Assembly (NCBI RefSeq): GCF_051020765.1 | Contig: NC_134933.1 | Location: 12,435,461-12,499,460 of the forward strand | Source of the DNA: Lasioglossum baleicum | Taxonomy: Eukaryota > Arthropoda > Insecta > Hymenoptera > Halictidae | Reading direction: 5' to 3' | DNA length: 64,000 nucleotides | The notes under the pieces: generated by a model | What the model was told of the DNA's origin: nothing | Database searches by the model: none | What the model saw: the letters and a program-made list of their open reading frames with translations, nothing else | Position numbers and translations under genes: made by a program | In this document: positions 48,101 through 59,280 of the stretch, in pieces | How positions within the stretch are numbered: the first letter of the stretch is position 1 | Layout: every line of letters begins with the position of its first letter

Positions 48101-49622
48101 ACCGTGACGCGTCGCATTCTTCCCGCGGCAAAAAGTTCGAGCACGAGAGAGCACGAGCCCGCCTCTCTGCTATTCGAAAACAAACTCCTCGTCGCTGACG
48201 GTTCTTGACTTTTTAAAATCCCGAAGTCAGCTCGAGATTTAATTCCGCCCGGGCTCGCGCCGCCCCGGAAACGCGCGCTCGCCGTCAAATATAAGATTCT
48301 ACGAATATTCGAGAGGCGATCTGAAATCAGAAAAGAATTACCTTCGATTTTTATCTCCGAGACGGAAGTTTAATTTATTAGTCTTTGGGAAAAAATTCAT
48401 TACTCCATTTAACACGTTTTGTATCACGTGTGTACCACCGATCATACACGCTAAACTATATGTATGTATAATGTATACTGTAGAATATATCTCCACTAAA
48501 AGATTTTGAACAACACAGAATATATTAATAACTTGTAAACTATTGCACGTTCCGGGTAACCTCAAAGTTGTACGTGTACCTCGCACATGTAGAATACTTC
48601 ATACTAACTTATACTACATTAATAAATACAAGCTAGAGTTTCGTTCATATTATAATAAAAATAACCAATTAACGGACTTTTGCAAGTTTGTTTAATTGAC
48701 GAGCAAGGAACGGCTGGGCACGGAACGTATTAATGAAAAAAAGGAAATGGAGTTTGTATCTGGTTTCTGTCGTTATCTGATGGTACGCGTTGTTTAACCT
48801 TACGTCTCTATCCCGATACAGCTTCATCTTGTCTAGGTCCGCCATTGTAGCGGGAACGAATCAATCATCACGGGACAAGGTATTGACAAAGTACGGTATT
48901 TTTCTATCTAATATCGAGCTTCCAGCGAATCGGCTCTCTTCCACACGAATTTATCAGGTTCTTTTTCCTGAAAGGAGCCCACTGTTTCCATTTCCGGAAA
49001 CACGGAACCCATCCCCCGGAGCCTTTGTGTCCCGTATCAGGCCGCTCGTTCAATTCCCCTTTTTCACTTTCCTCGCGAAGCCCCGCCGCCACCGTGCCGA
49101 TCGGATCGCACGGACACGTTCAATTCCGCAGCGGAATACCGCATTGTTCGACCGAGACGCACGTGCGTGCACGCGCACCCCTCAATTATACTAGTTAACG
49201 AACGGGTCCGCAGCGCGGTGCGGTTCGCCAGTTGCGCGCGGTGAATGCCGCCGATCGATAGATCGATCCCGGCGATCTCCTCTTTGTCGAGCGCTCCGGG
49301 CCCGGCCCGGGATCCTTGTAAGACGCGCATTAATTAAGAGATCGACGGTAAACGCGCCGGCAATTAGGCAATCGTGATAGATGCGCGACGGAAACTGCCT
49401 CGTGGATCCTTAATTGAATAGGATTATAGCGCGCGGTAACTAAACACTGCGTCCTGCCCGCGGAATATCTCATCCTCTGTTCCATAATCCCGAGACGTGG
49501 CTGCGCCCTGCCTAATCGTTGATTTTGTAGATCGGAAGAATAATAATGCGTTCCATATGCAACAATCTTTATTCGAGTACTTGACGAAATTACCAAATAT
49601 CAGGGTTCAGCACATTTTATAT
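45131..49622. other. Intronic DNA, no gene seen
   Basis: 45420-45720, 46590-46900 and 47830-48300 are CpG-rich, 46970-47640 AT-rich, and 48790-49400 CpG-rich. Open frames are short. A decayed MITE end at 45818 is listed separately. Nothing else recognised. Confidence 0.5.
45818..45910. mobile_element. hAT-like MITE, decayed half
   Basis: GAAGATTTTATGCGTTTATG followed by ACGAAAATGAG, GTTTCGAAACGGTGAAAAT and ATTCGAAGAATTTAA parallels the left half of the copies at 32115 and 59281. No right end. Confidence 0.5.
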
Positions 49623-49630
49623 GAAATAAT

Positions 49631-49796
49631 TAGAACGCGGATGTTTTTTATGCATTTATGACAAAAATGATGTGAGAAATATATTATTTCCAGTACATTT
49701 TCGAGTTTCTAGTGAAAAATATAAATCTGTGTTTAACTCCTGTGTCTTTGCCATTGATGCACAAACGTTTTATTTTACATAAAGATCCGGTGTCTG
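49631..49796. mobile_element. hAT-like MITE, 166 bp
   Basis: Ends TAGAACGCGGATGTTTTTTA and AAAGATCCGGTGTCTG are flanked by an exact 8-bp duplication, GAAATAAT (49623-49630 and 49797-49804). The interior shares TTATGACAAAAATGA and CCTGTGTCTTTGCCATTGAT with the copy at 32115. Confidence 0.85.
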
Positions 49797-49849
49797 GAAA
49801 TAATTAATTATTTTAATTCGGTAACTTATTGCAAGGTCATCGAAAACGG

Positions 49850-50185
49850 CGAGGAATCTAGAGTTAATAATTACCCAACGATTATTAAAAATAGTACAAA
49901 AGCATGGTCGTTGGGTTCCATTAAGTGCTGTCGGAAAGCAAGAAATTGAGACCACACGCAGCAAAAACGACCAGTGACACTCTGGATTCGTTGGGCTGAG
50001 AAGGTTTGCCACACCCGGCGTATTCGCCAGATTATCACTTGTTCAGATCACCACAACATCATTTGGTGAATACACATTCCCAACAGTTGATCAAATCGAA
50101 ACATGCCTCGCAGACTTCATCGAGTCAAAACCGCAAAAAGTGGACGAAGTGTGTAGATGCAAATGGAGACTACTTTCACGATTAA
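49850..50185 (+). pseudogene. Mariner transposase relic, internally deleted and frameshifted
   Basis: In shifting + frames one reads VQKHGRWVPLSAVGKQ (the helix-turn-helix linker, cf. KLGKWVPHELSEKQ). From about 50004 come PHPAYSPDYHLFRSPQHHL, TVDQIETCLADFIESKPQK and KWTKCVDANGDYFHD before a stop at 50183. These are the last catalytic-D block (SPDLAPSDYHLF with LAPS lost) and the C-terminus of mariner transposases. The middle, including the first two catalytic Asp residues, is deleted, and several frameshifts are present. No terminal repeats were found. It starts about 50 bp after a hAT-like MITE. Confidence 0.8.
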
Positions 50186-52177
50186 AAGATACTTGTAGTT
50201 TCAGTAAGAAAATATTGATTTTGACGAGAAAAGGCCGAGAACTTATCTGTACGCCTAATCATATTTATCGGGATTCGGTTAATCGAGGTCCTACAGTACT
50301 TATTTGAAATATTCTTTCTCCAAAATTGTGGTTTGCTCCGATATCGACGCGAAGCCAAATCGACCACCCGGTGTAGTGTCTTCAGGTATTGTCACGGAGC
50401 GTGTATGTATCCTTTCAGCAGGTTCCGACTACCGGCTAAATGCAGCCGAGTCCACACTGTCGTCCGGTACTGTTCATACGACAGCAACCGGTTCCACCGC
50501 GAGTAGATCGCACGACAATCGCAGAAAGAAACGGAAGGGAGGAGAACGGGCGTGCGATCGTTGGCCGACGCGCGCCTTTAAATACCTCCGGGATAACCTT
50601 TCACCGCGACCTGAAGAAGACTCGCGAGCGCTGCCGGCTCCGTGTGTACGTAGAAGAGGGCGATCATTAATTAATACCTTCCGGGACGGGGCGAGTCATG
50701 AATCAACGCCGTCTGAACGGCGTGGCAAAGCGCGTTTGCTCCTCTCGGACGTGGCTATCTCGCGCTGCAAACACCGGCTCGATCGCCAGTGATAAACAAT
50801 GCGTCACGAGACGATTATCGATCATGACCGAGCTTCGGGACAATTAACATGGTCGATCGACACCGGGTGAGAAACTTCGGGAGGGAAGCATCGTGTATTG
50901 AGTAATATCAAGCCGTTACTAGCACGTCCGTTCTGACGGGATTTTCTTCAACGTTGATACACCTAATGGACCGGTGTTTGTACATGGTGGTTCAAAATTA
51001 TACATGTCGTCACCACTATGTCGTGATTCTGCACGTCTGGATCGTTGAAGATCCGTTGAAAAAATTAATTAAAACAATTCGACCTTGACCTTGAATCTCA
51101 AGGTCACATTTGTTTTTTATTGAATCGTATAGGACTTATCGCGACGAACAAAAGTTTCATAGGAACCACGGGTCTCGGGTCAACCGTTCTCCTAGAAAAC
51201 GACTTTAAAGTTTCGTGAACTATTGTAGATGATTGCATGAGTTCGGGTCCAATTTGAAAATAAAATTCTATAGTTAAACTTTAAAGAAGACAGTTTTATT
51301 AATCAAGTATATAATTACCATTCTCTTCTAATTGTAAAGAAGAATGGTGACCATATAACTTTTTTTTACACCGTCAAGCAGTACAGTTTGCGACATTTAT
51401 GAAAATCGGGCACACGATATTGATCCTCTCCATGCTTATACCATTTTGGAACATACTGTAAACGTGTGGAACAAAATAGCTCCTTGAAGTTGATTTTTAC
51501 GAGAACAATGGGATGCTATGAGAAAATGTTTGACCTTGAGAAAAGACTGAAGTCGCTATTCTATGGTAATTGAAACTCGGCGGGCAAACGAGCACCGAAT
51601 TACGCCCGGCTGTCCCGTCGTAAATATCTCTGAAATATTCATCCCGGAGCAGTTTGCCACTTTCGTTGGTGCCGATAAGCGGCAACACCTGCGCCGTAAA
51701 ACTAATGGCCATCGGTTACAATAAACATCCGTTTTAAAGCGCCGCTATCTCGAGTGCTCGAACGGAATCAACGAGCTTTACCGTGGCGCCACGGAAAAGA
51801 ACGTCCCATGGGTGCCGAGGGAACAACGAGCTCGAAGATTACTTAAAAATCGAGCCCATAAATCCAAAGCGATAAACTCGGCCCGCGTCGCGTAGCGTCG
51901 GGTCCGGGGATCGGTCTCCGGTGCAGTTTCGACCGCGTGAGAACGCAATTGAGAGAACGGAATGCTCGCTCATAGAAACGAATTTGATAGCGCGAACCCG
52001 CTACGGCCACTTAAGCGCGGCCAGACAAATCTGTGTGATCGAGCTATGAAATCGTCTGAGAACGATCAAACGGGAAGGAAGGAATTAATTAGACTACATC
52101 CATAGATTCTAAGGAGGAAGCAATGGACAAGCTCTATCGAATTCCTTCGATTTTTATACCTAGCCGATTAAGATGGT
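50186..52177. other. Intronic DNA, no gene seen
   Basis: Includes a 162-codon + frame (50304..50792) in CpG-rich DNA without recognisable domains. GACCTTGAATCTCAAGGTC, a hairpin-like palindrome, lies at about 51084. 51700-52030 is CpG-rich. Confidence 0.5.
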
Positions 52178-52362
52178 CAAAACTGCCCTTAGAGGTTTTT
52201 CCAATGACTATCGAACCATTCGAAAGCTGACCAAGGAAATTTTCCGGTCTCAGATGCGTTCTAAAATTCTGAAAAAAATGTGACATATTTTGGATCCTGA
52301 GGCGCATTTTACAGAATTTTTTCATATTTTTTTCTTGCAAACTGTGCATGTAAAAAATGAAT
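52178..52362. repeat. Dispersed repeat, copy 2 (inverted partner of 24601)
   Basis: ACTATCGAACCATTCGAAAG, CAGATGCGTTCTAAAATTCT, GTGACATATTTTGGATCC and GCGCATTTTACAGAATTTTT, then CTTGCAAACTGTGC, are the reverse complement of blocks in 24601..24862. Confidence 0.78.
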
Positions 52363-53869
52363 CGGTTAGACCCTTTGTTCGTCAAACAGCATGCTATATA
52401 AATTGCTTAAACTGGCGTTTCCATAGTGAACGAATTATTGCGAGGTTTTGGGGACTTTGCATCCCTGCGCGGCGGGTCAGATCGGATCCAAGGCAGTCAT
52501 CGTCGATTCAAGTGTCAGGAATCACGTTCCGAGATAACGTTTCGCTGGCTGCCAACCAAATCACGAAGCATCGACATCAGAAAAAGAAGACGACGACGAA
52601 GAAGAAGAAGAAGAAGAGGAGGAGGCTGTAGCAGGAGCGACTCGCGAATAGCCGAGCGGGTCCCCGCAAGGCGTCGATTCCGCTCCGATAAACGACAGAG
52701 GCGACTCGTTGTTCAGTGGTATCCGAGTCAAAGAGCAGCAACAACACGCGATCACCGGCAACCGGTCTTCCTCCCCCGGCTCACGGTATAAATAATCCAG
52801 CGGGCCCCGGGATCCACGAACCGTGGAATCGCGCCTCCGTTTTCCTCATGCATTATTCACGATCTGTATGAGTGACGCGCGCTCGCGCGGCCAGGCGCGG
52901 GCTAGCGCGATCTCCGGGGGAATCGGGTAAACGGAGGCCCATTATTTTGCACCCCCGTCCGTCCACCGACAACCTCCCTTCGCTGAGCCCCCGGTTTCAC
53001 TCCTGGTTGCGCTCCTGGTTTTTCTTGTCCGGTAATCGTGCAAACGCGCCCCAAACGGTAGAAAACCGAGGATGAACGAGACGGAAAAAGGAAAACAAAG
53101 GAGCAGAGAGGGAGGTATGTGTTGAGGCCGGGGGTAAAATCGCCGCGGGGCCGGCGAACACGATCTGCAAGCAATTACGCGAATAGTTCGATCCGCAATT
53201 ATCCGTATTGCTTTCAACGTTCGCAGGCGGATCGACTTTTCAAGCGGCCCGCTGCATTGCGCTTCAATCGTTGTTTCGATTCCACGTGGACTCGGAAACT
53301 GGTCCCTCCCTCTCCCTCTCTTTCTCGATTTCTCTTTCTCGGACTCTGTGTTCAGCAGGCTCGATCTTTTTCCCGTGCTTCTTCCTCCCGCTTTTGTACG
53401 TGCCATTCAGCCGCAGCTACGGCAAATTGGACTCTGTCTGCTGGCGTTGCATTCACGATCTCTCCCGGGGAAACCGTACGGTTCCTTATTTTCATCGGCT
53501 TTCGGTGTTATTTAAATTTTTGGTATTATTTCAATTTTCCATCTACTGTGTTCCTGCTCTATAGGCAGCGTTGCTTATTTTTCCAGAGTTTCACCCCGGT
53601 GGATAATTGTTTAACACGCTGCGGAGACCCCAAACTATTTACGTCTTTCGGTTGCCAAGTGCTGAAACGTTGATTCGCGTCTTCCATAGTTAGGTGACCG
53701 TTTTGATTGTTGGTGTCCTTCCATGAGCGCCACTGCAGAGTTAGAGTTAATCGTAGGATTACTTCTTGAACTCTTTTACAGCCTGCAAATACCAATGAAT
53801 TTCCGTCCTAGCGACTGTATTACGAGCAAAATTAATTACGGCAGGTTAATAACAGGTGTTAATAACATA
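52363..53869. other. CpG-rich intronic DNA, no gene seen
   Basis: 52440-53300 is CpG-rich, with a GAA/GAC run and overlapping frames on both strands (longest 184 codons at 53119..53673). The + frame is Ser/Phe/Arg-rich and has no recognisable domain. Confidence 0.5.
52581..52625. repeat. (GAA)n / (GAC)n trinucleotide tract
   Basis: About 45 bp of purine-rich triplets: GAAGAC, GACGAC, then GAAGAAG and GAGGAGG. Confidence 0.9.
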
Positions 53870-53873
53870 TTAA

Positions 53874-54264
53874 CACGTTGTTGACCGACAATTTTACACA
53901 GAAGCTATGTCATGTCACTGGCTATTATTTCGTAATTGAATGTGGAAGTAAAACAATCGAAGTAAACTTCAATAAACTTTATTTATACATAATTATTTAT
54001 ACATAATCAATAAAGATGAAACTTTGAACATAACTTCAAACATTTAATATTTTTTTATAAATATTCTATCTCGCCCTGGGTTTCATAAATTGAGATTAAT
54101 AATGCAAGTGCTAACACGAATTAACTCTTGATCGGTCAACAATGTTTGGGCATGAAAACACGAGTTAACTGGTGGCCGGTCAACAAATTAATTATTTATT
54201 TATTGATGCCGTAAACCTTGTTTGATTTATGTAGCATACATTAGTGTGACCGGTCAACAATGTG
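53874..54264. mobile_element. TTAA-flanked piggyBac-like element, 391 bp
   Basis: TTAA at 53870-53873 and 54265-54268. Inner ends are CACGTTGTTGACCGAC and GACCGGTCAACAATGTG, a 17-bp inverted repeat with two or three changes. Extra GGTCAACAA copies at about 54135 and 54177 act as subterminal repeats. AT-rich, non-coding interior. Confidence 0.82.
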
Positions 54265-54350
54265 TTAATTAATGAATCCTCAACTTGGACGTAATCATGA
54301 ATTTATTTCTCAATTTGCGATAAGTCAGTGTCCCATATACCACGTGTTAA

Positions 54351-54385
54351 CCCTCATACTCAGGGTGAAAACTCGCGTATAGGGG
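54351..54385. repeat. Tiny TTAA-bracketed segment
   Basis: 35 bp between TTAA at 54347-54350 and 54386-54389, with ends CCCTCATAC and GTATAGGGG that are nearly complementary. It could be a remnant of a piggyBac-like element; chance is possible. Confidence 0.3.
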
Positions 54386-54389
54386 TTAA

Positions 54390-55656
54390 GCGTGTGGCTT
54401 GTAGCGTATACTGTGGTCAAGCGGTTACCCATGTTTACCTTCGATATCTGCTTTTTGTTCCAGGTATGTATCTCGATGGTGAACCATAGAATCGGTATTT
54501 TAACCACGCGGAGGAGGGTGCGCTGAGGAAGATGGCGCGTTATCGATGGAACGGAGAAAACGAGGGTGGTTCGCCGCGTTACGTAAACAGATGGCTCGTT
54601 TCGGGAAGTATCGGACAATTGGTCAGGTATTTTTATTCTTGGAAGAATGTGCGCCGCTACGCTGCTGGGATAAAGGTTTCGTGTCTTTTATTCGAGAGGA
54701 ATGCGAAATTTGCCGGCGCTTGCGAAAGAATTCGTGCGATTACGTTTGCAACATTTCACGAGGGAAATATCTATGTTGGACCGAACGGTTTCTAAAGGAT
54801 GCAGGAGCTATTGCGGAGAAGTGGTCTCTCGAGATTATGTCAGTTATAGTAGAAAATCATTTTACGGCGTACGGGCCATTTGCGGATTGCTAAAGTATTC
54901 GATCGTATCCGTTGTTATTTACAGTCGGTGTGCAAAGTATTCGTGCACCTTTTAAAAACGAATAACTTTCTGAAAATTGGAACCAACTGCTTGAGCTTTT
55001 TTGAGACGTTAGAAGAGTTAATTTACTAGCTAATGTGCAAATAATTTTTTTAATGCCCATAGCTTCTTTATGCGTTAATATAACTTACTTAGATTTACAA
55101 AATACATGTTTTAGATTTTCATTTCCTTTGCCATTGCGACCAATAACAATTTAAAAGAAGATTATTTACACATTAGCTATCAAACTAATCCTTCTAACAA
55201 AAAGGTGCTACGAATACTTTGTACACCCACTGTACATTGCATAAAAAGCACGAAACGTCGAAATCCTACAAGCCATTAAAAAAGAATCGGGTCGATCGCA
55301 GGTCCGTACACCTAAGGCGGCTTTATCCGACAAATTCCCGTCCGTGATCCGAGTTCGGAAAAATAATAAAAATGCTAATAGTTATCGGATCGCTTTGCAT
55401 ATGCATTCGAAATCAAGCACCGTCTATTCCCCTAACTCGAAGCTAAACAAACGATCGGCAGATTTTCCGGAGAGCAATATTCCACGACTTAATGGACACT
55501 CGATGCGGCGCGCGTGCACACACGGCACACACCAATCTGTACAGCATCTATCCAGCCTTTGCATCGACTATATTCACGGCCAGTTTTAATCAATCTGATG
55601 CAGTAGCCCGCGAAACGATAGCCGGGTTATCTGCGTGGCAATCGACGCCTAATCGA
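54390..55656. other. Intronic DNA around the ratchet candidate
   Basis: The two overlapping + frames at 54532..54893 (87 and 115 codons) follow the candidate splice site but match no family. Near 54958-55220, TTTGTACACCCACTGTACA and TTACAGTCGGTGTGCAAAG are imperfect inverted ends around a palindromic 270-bp stretch (GAAGAGTTAATTTACTAGCT against AGCTATCAAACTAATCCTTC). This is possibly another old foldback element. Confidence 0.4.
54445..54469 (+). promoter_or_regulatory. Candidate recursive (ratchet) splice site
   Basis: The sequence ctgctttttgttccag|gtatgt places a strong acceptor (12 of the 14 bases before AG are pyrimidines) directly against a donor, GTATGT, at 54464. Zero-length exons of this form (Yn-NCAG|GTRAGT-like) are known ratchet points that split very long insect introns. 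It lies on the plexin-sense strand, about 37 kb after the exon. Function is inferred from motif and setting only. Confidence 0.45.
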
Positions 55657-55821
55657 CTCTGTACTAGGGCTGTTACTTTTCCGAAGCTTCGACTCTTCGA
55701 AGATTCGAAGGAACGTAGGGGACTCCGAAGTGTATGAAGTCTCGAAGTCTTCGAAGTGTCCGAAGTTGAGTTTTATGTTATGTCATGATTTTTGACAAAT
55801 AAATGTAAACAAAAAATTTGA

Positions 55822-56010
55822 CAGACTGCGAGTCTTCATGCATTTATAAAGAAATTAACTGGGTGAAATATAAAACGATGAAAGATACGAACAATCTAAG
55901 GATATTGTCATGTTGTTTTCAACATGAAAAGACTATCAAGAGATAAACTGAATTTTTTATTTAACTACTGCTTCGCACAATCGACGCAGAATATTTTTAT
56001 TTTATGTTTT
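55822..56010. mobile_element. hAT-like MITE, degenerate, nested
   Basis: CAGACTGCGAGTCTTCATGC with TGGGTGAAATATAAAACGAT and GCTTCGCACAATCGACGCAG parallels the copy at 5766. The right end is lost. It lies inside the 55665 element. Confidence 0.65.
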
Positions 56011-56069
56011 ATTTTACATCATCTTCGAAGTTTCAGAAATCGAAGCTTCGAAACTTCGAATCCCATCAC

Positions 56070-56270
56070 TAGACAGCGGACCTTCATGCAAAATAAAAAT
56101 TGTCTACCTGAATTACAACAAACTCAAGTGAGATAGAAAATTATTTCCGTTCTTAATACGTTTAATAGATTGAAAATAATATAAAAACATGCTTAAATTC
56201 ATCTAATGTTTTTACTGGTTTAAATTACACTTACTGATTTTTGTCATAAATGCATAAAATCTGCAGTTTA
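56070..56270. mobile_element. hAT-like MITE, 201 bp, nested
   Basis: Ends TAGACAGCGGACCTTCATGC and GCATAAAATCTGCAGTTTA. Flanking 8-mers are CCCATCAC (56062-56069) and CTCATCAC (56271-56278), one mismatch. It is inserted between CTTCGAAG-rich arms of the 55665 element. The interior (CTACCTGAATTACAACAAAC) matches the split copy at 10134. Confidence 0.85.
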
Positions 56271-56371
56271 CTCATCACCTTCGAAGTTTCCTAAATCGAA
56301 TCTTCGAAATTCAAAGTTCGAAGCTTCAAGATCTTCGACCTTCGAAGGAAAGTAACAGCCGGACTCTGTAC

Positions 56372-57254
56372 CGATCGCGATCGATCGATCGTCTCGTTAC
56401 GTTCAATGACTGGGAGCAGTTGGAGGCCTCGATCGTTTTCTCGCGGACATGGAAAAAGATACATTTAGAAGCCTTGAGATCGGCGTGAACGAAAGTAGGT
56501 TGGAAACGAGAGCGATCGCAACGGTCGTCGGGCGCCGAGCTGGAAAATCGGTCCGGAAAGTGTCTCAAGGAGAGTGCCATGAATCGCCCGGGGTTGTAAA
56601 ACAACAGCCAACCAACAGGAACGGAAGGGGACAGAGAATGACTGTTGCTCAATATTCTCGGCGCCGTCTGTCGCGTACCCCGTTCCCCCCCGCTTCACTT
56701 TTTCTTCTCTCTTTCCCCGCGTTTTTATTATTCAACCAAGAATACCGACATCGAAGCCGCGAAAATTCGACCTCGTGAAAATCCAACTACGTCGACCGCC
56801 TTCCGGGATGGATCGATGAAAAATTCAACCGGTCATCGCAAGCTACCGCGACGTCTTGTCACGCTTTTAATGTTTAAAGCGCTTCCCGTCTTCCCGATCC
56901 TGGTTTATGAACGTTCCCGCCTTTAATGCAATTTCACCGTTGTTTTGTGTTTACGTAACTACCGCTCAGCAACCTGACGGATCTCGCCCTCGGAATTTTC
57001 TCGGCCCCGTCACACTGTGTGCACGGCGCCTGCTCATAAATGTTTGAACGACAGAGGTTCTACTCTGTTCTTGAGGAGTTTACTCTGTAATTGTTGCTTT
57101 CCATATAAATTAATTTTTAGTCTAATCATTTATTTGCTCGTTCTACAATTTTTGCAGCTGAAAGTATCCTAAATTTCGGTGTTGGGCTTTGCAGATTTTC
57201 TGATCTTGGAAAATTAAATCAATATTGTATGAATTAATGAGACCATTTTCAACA
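56372..57254. other. Intronic DNA, no gene seen
   Basis: CpG-rich to about 57000 with overlapping frames on both strands at 56326..56926, none recognisable; AT-rich after that. Confidence 0.5.
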
Positions 57255-57411
57255 ATTTTCTATCTGAACTGCTACGAACTGAAGCGAAATAGAAAATTAT
57301 TGTCTTTCTGAATATGTTTAATAGGTTGGAAATAATATAATTTAAAAATTTTTTGAAGTTTTAAATTGCACCTACTCATTTCTGCCATAATCGCATAAAA
57401 TCCGCTGTCTA
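57255..57411. mobile_element. hAT-like MITE, left end lost
   Basis: The right end GCATAAAATCCGCTGTCTA is intact. The interior GAAATAGAAAATTATTGTC and TTTAATAGGTTGGAAATAAT matches the copies at 56070 and 10134. No duplication is identifiable. Confidence 0.65.
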
Positions 57412-58011
57412 CATGTTACTGCAGGGCTTAGCGACTACATTACATTACATTAATGTAACATGTTATTGTAACAAAGATACATTGAACGAAGCAAACGTCT
57501 CGTTGCTTGTTAACGCGAGGCATCGAACGTAAACGAACATTTCCCACACGTTTCCGAAGAGGGAATTCTAAACACGGTGCATAACAGTTTACACAATTAA
57601 TCAATTTAATGAACAAAAATCGTGGTGGATTTCTTAATAATATACTAGATGCTGGATGCATGAATGGAACAATTCAATTCAACTGGGGAAGTCACGCTGC
57701 TCACAATTTACAATCTTTCGTGCCTTGTACAATTGTTCCAGCGGGCGGGGATAATGTAGTTGGGTATTATTCAATCCAAATGCCTCGCCTATTTTGTTTG
57801 GGTTCTATTGTGCTTCTAACGATTTCTCAACGCTTTAGTCAGTCTGACTATTCAAGCTTGCATTCGACCTAAAGATGGCCATTTTGAGCATACCCATTGT
57901 ACGAAGAAAATCCTCGATCCCGGAGAGCCAACTAAAATGAGCTGCGCGGCGATGTGGCTGGGGACAATTTCCGGAAAATGTTGTAAATACCTAAAAATTA
58001 CTAAAACTACA

Positions 58012-58184
58012 GCAGCGCTTTTTGATTATACAATTTTCATGCGTACAGGATTATTTATTATTCACTTTATATTAACACTGACGCAGAAAATTAAAAGCAG
58101 CGCCAAATTTTAATTATTAAATTTTCGTGCGTACAGGATTATTTGTTATTTATTTCTTACTGGCCTCGATAGTGTTATTAACAA
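58012..58184. repeat. Tandem duplication, period about 86-88 bp
   Basis: GCAGCGC, a short AT-rich piece, then TTTTCATGCGTACAGGATTA and TTTATTATT occur twice (GCAGCGC at 58012 and 58097; GCGTACAGG at 58041 and 58129). Confidence 0.8.
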
Positions 58185-58956
58185 CCACGCAAATAAATCG
58201 AGCAATCCGTACAGCTTTGTAAGATTCGGATAAGTTACTCTCTTACAAAGAATCATGACAGCCAATAACATTGAAGAGTGGCAGAACATCTTTATGCTTA
58301 CGGTCTCGAATATCGAAGATTGGGGAAACAGACTTTGAGAGATGAAATAAAATTACCTCGAAAGGGAGTGTATTCTGATACAAATGTTCCTGATAGGTAC
58401 TTGACTACAAATTGAGTGGTCTATTTATTCACCCCTCATGAAATCAGAGAAGCAGATCGAGGGTTCTTGCGCAGTCCAATAACCGAACTGTCAAAGTTTC
58501 GTCTTACGTATGGAAGCTTATTAAGCGTAGAAGTGAGGGGAAAAATAGGCGAAATTATTACCGTTATATTTCCCATTTCGAACTTTTCCCCACAGACGTA
58601 GAAAGCTAATCAACATTCCCTACTCTACACATACTCTGCTGTCGCAAAACTATTTCCATAGAAATTAATAACGGTTGATTGGCAATTAAACTTTTTCTTT
58701 ATTTTATTGTTATTGCGTTTCTCATCTTCTAATAATTCTGTTTTAATTTTATGGAGATTTAATATGTTCATATAATTACTAGACTCCGAATGTTTACACC
58801 ATTTCTCAGTTTCAGAGAAGAATAGCATTTTTATCACGGAGCTATTTTTACTTTGCAGTATAATTTTTACCTTATTTCATAAAATGATCTGTTGTGAAGG
58901 ATGGAAACAAAGATTAAGGAGACTCTGGAGAACGAGTGGAAAAATGACAAGCCTCT

Positions 58957-59095
58957 CGACTTCTGTAAGACGCATACGGCTGTTCTTAGTTAGGGTCGGA
59001 CGAATTTCGAAACAAATCTCGACTTGTGGTCTCTGAAAGACAAACTCGGCTGTTCTTAGAGCAGTCGATCGGTGGAATTTCGAAACAAGTCTGGT
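58957..59095. repeat. Tandem duplication, period about 70 bp
   Basis: CGGCTGTTCTTAG, then GTCGGACGAATTTCGAAACA or GTCGATCGGTGGAATTTCGA, and TCTCGACTT / GTCTGG occur twice. AGAC-CAT/AAACT-CGGCTG anchors both copies. Confidence 0.75.
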
Positions 59096-59280
59096 TCATA
59101 AAAAATCGTGTTCCATTTAAAGGAAACTTATGCGTAGGAGTGGTGTAATTCGGACTAATTCGGACGTGGTTAGCTATATTGTACCTCGAAGAACCAACGA
59201 AGGCGGCGAAAAATTAGACGGAATGTGGAGTACACGCTGCTTGTAAACACCTGAACATAATTTCGATCTTAAATTATTAT

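Larger units (their letters stand above)
55665..56363. mobile_element. hAT-like element with nested insertions, 699 bp
   Basis: The flanking 8-bp duplication CTCTGTAC is exact (55657-55664 and 56364-56371). Ends TAGGGCTGTTACTTTTCC and GGAAAGTAACAGCCGGA form the inverted repeat. The inner flanks are dense with CTTCGAAG-type palindromes (GAAGCTTCGA, TCTTCGAAGA, CGAAGTTTC). Members of the other hAT-like family sit inside at about 55822..56010 and at 56070..56270. Without them the host element would be roughly 300 bp and non-coding. Confidence 0.82.
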
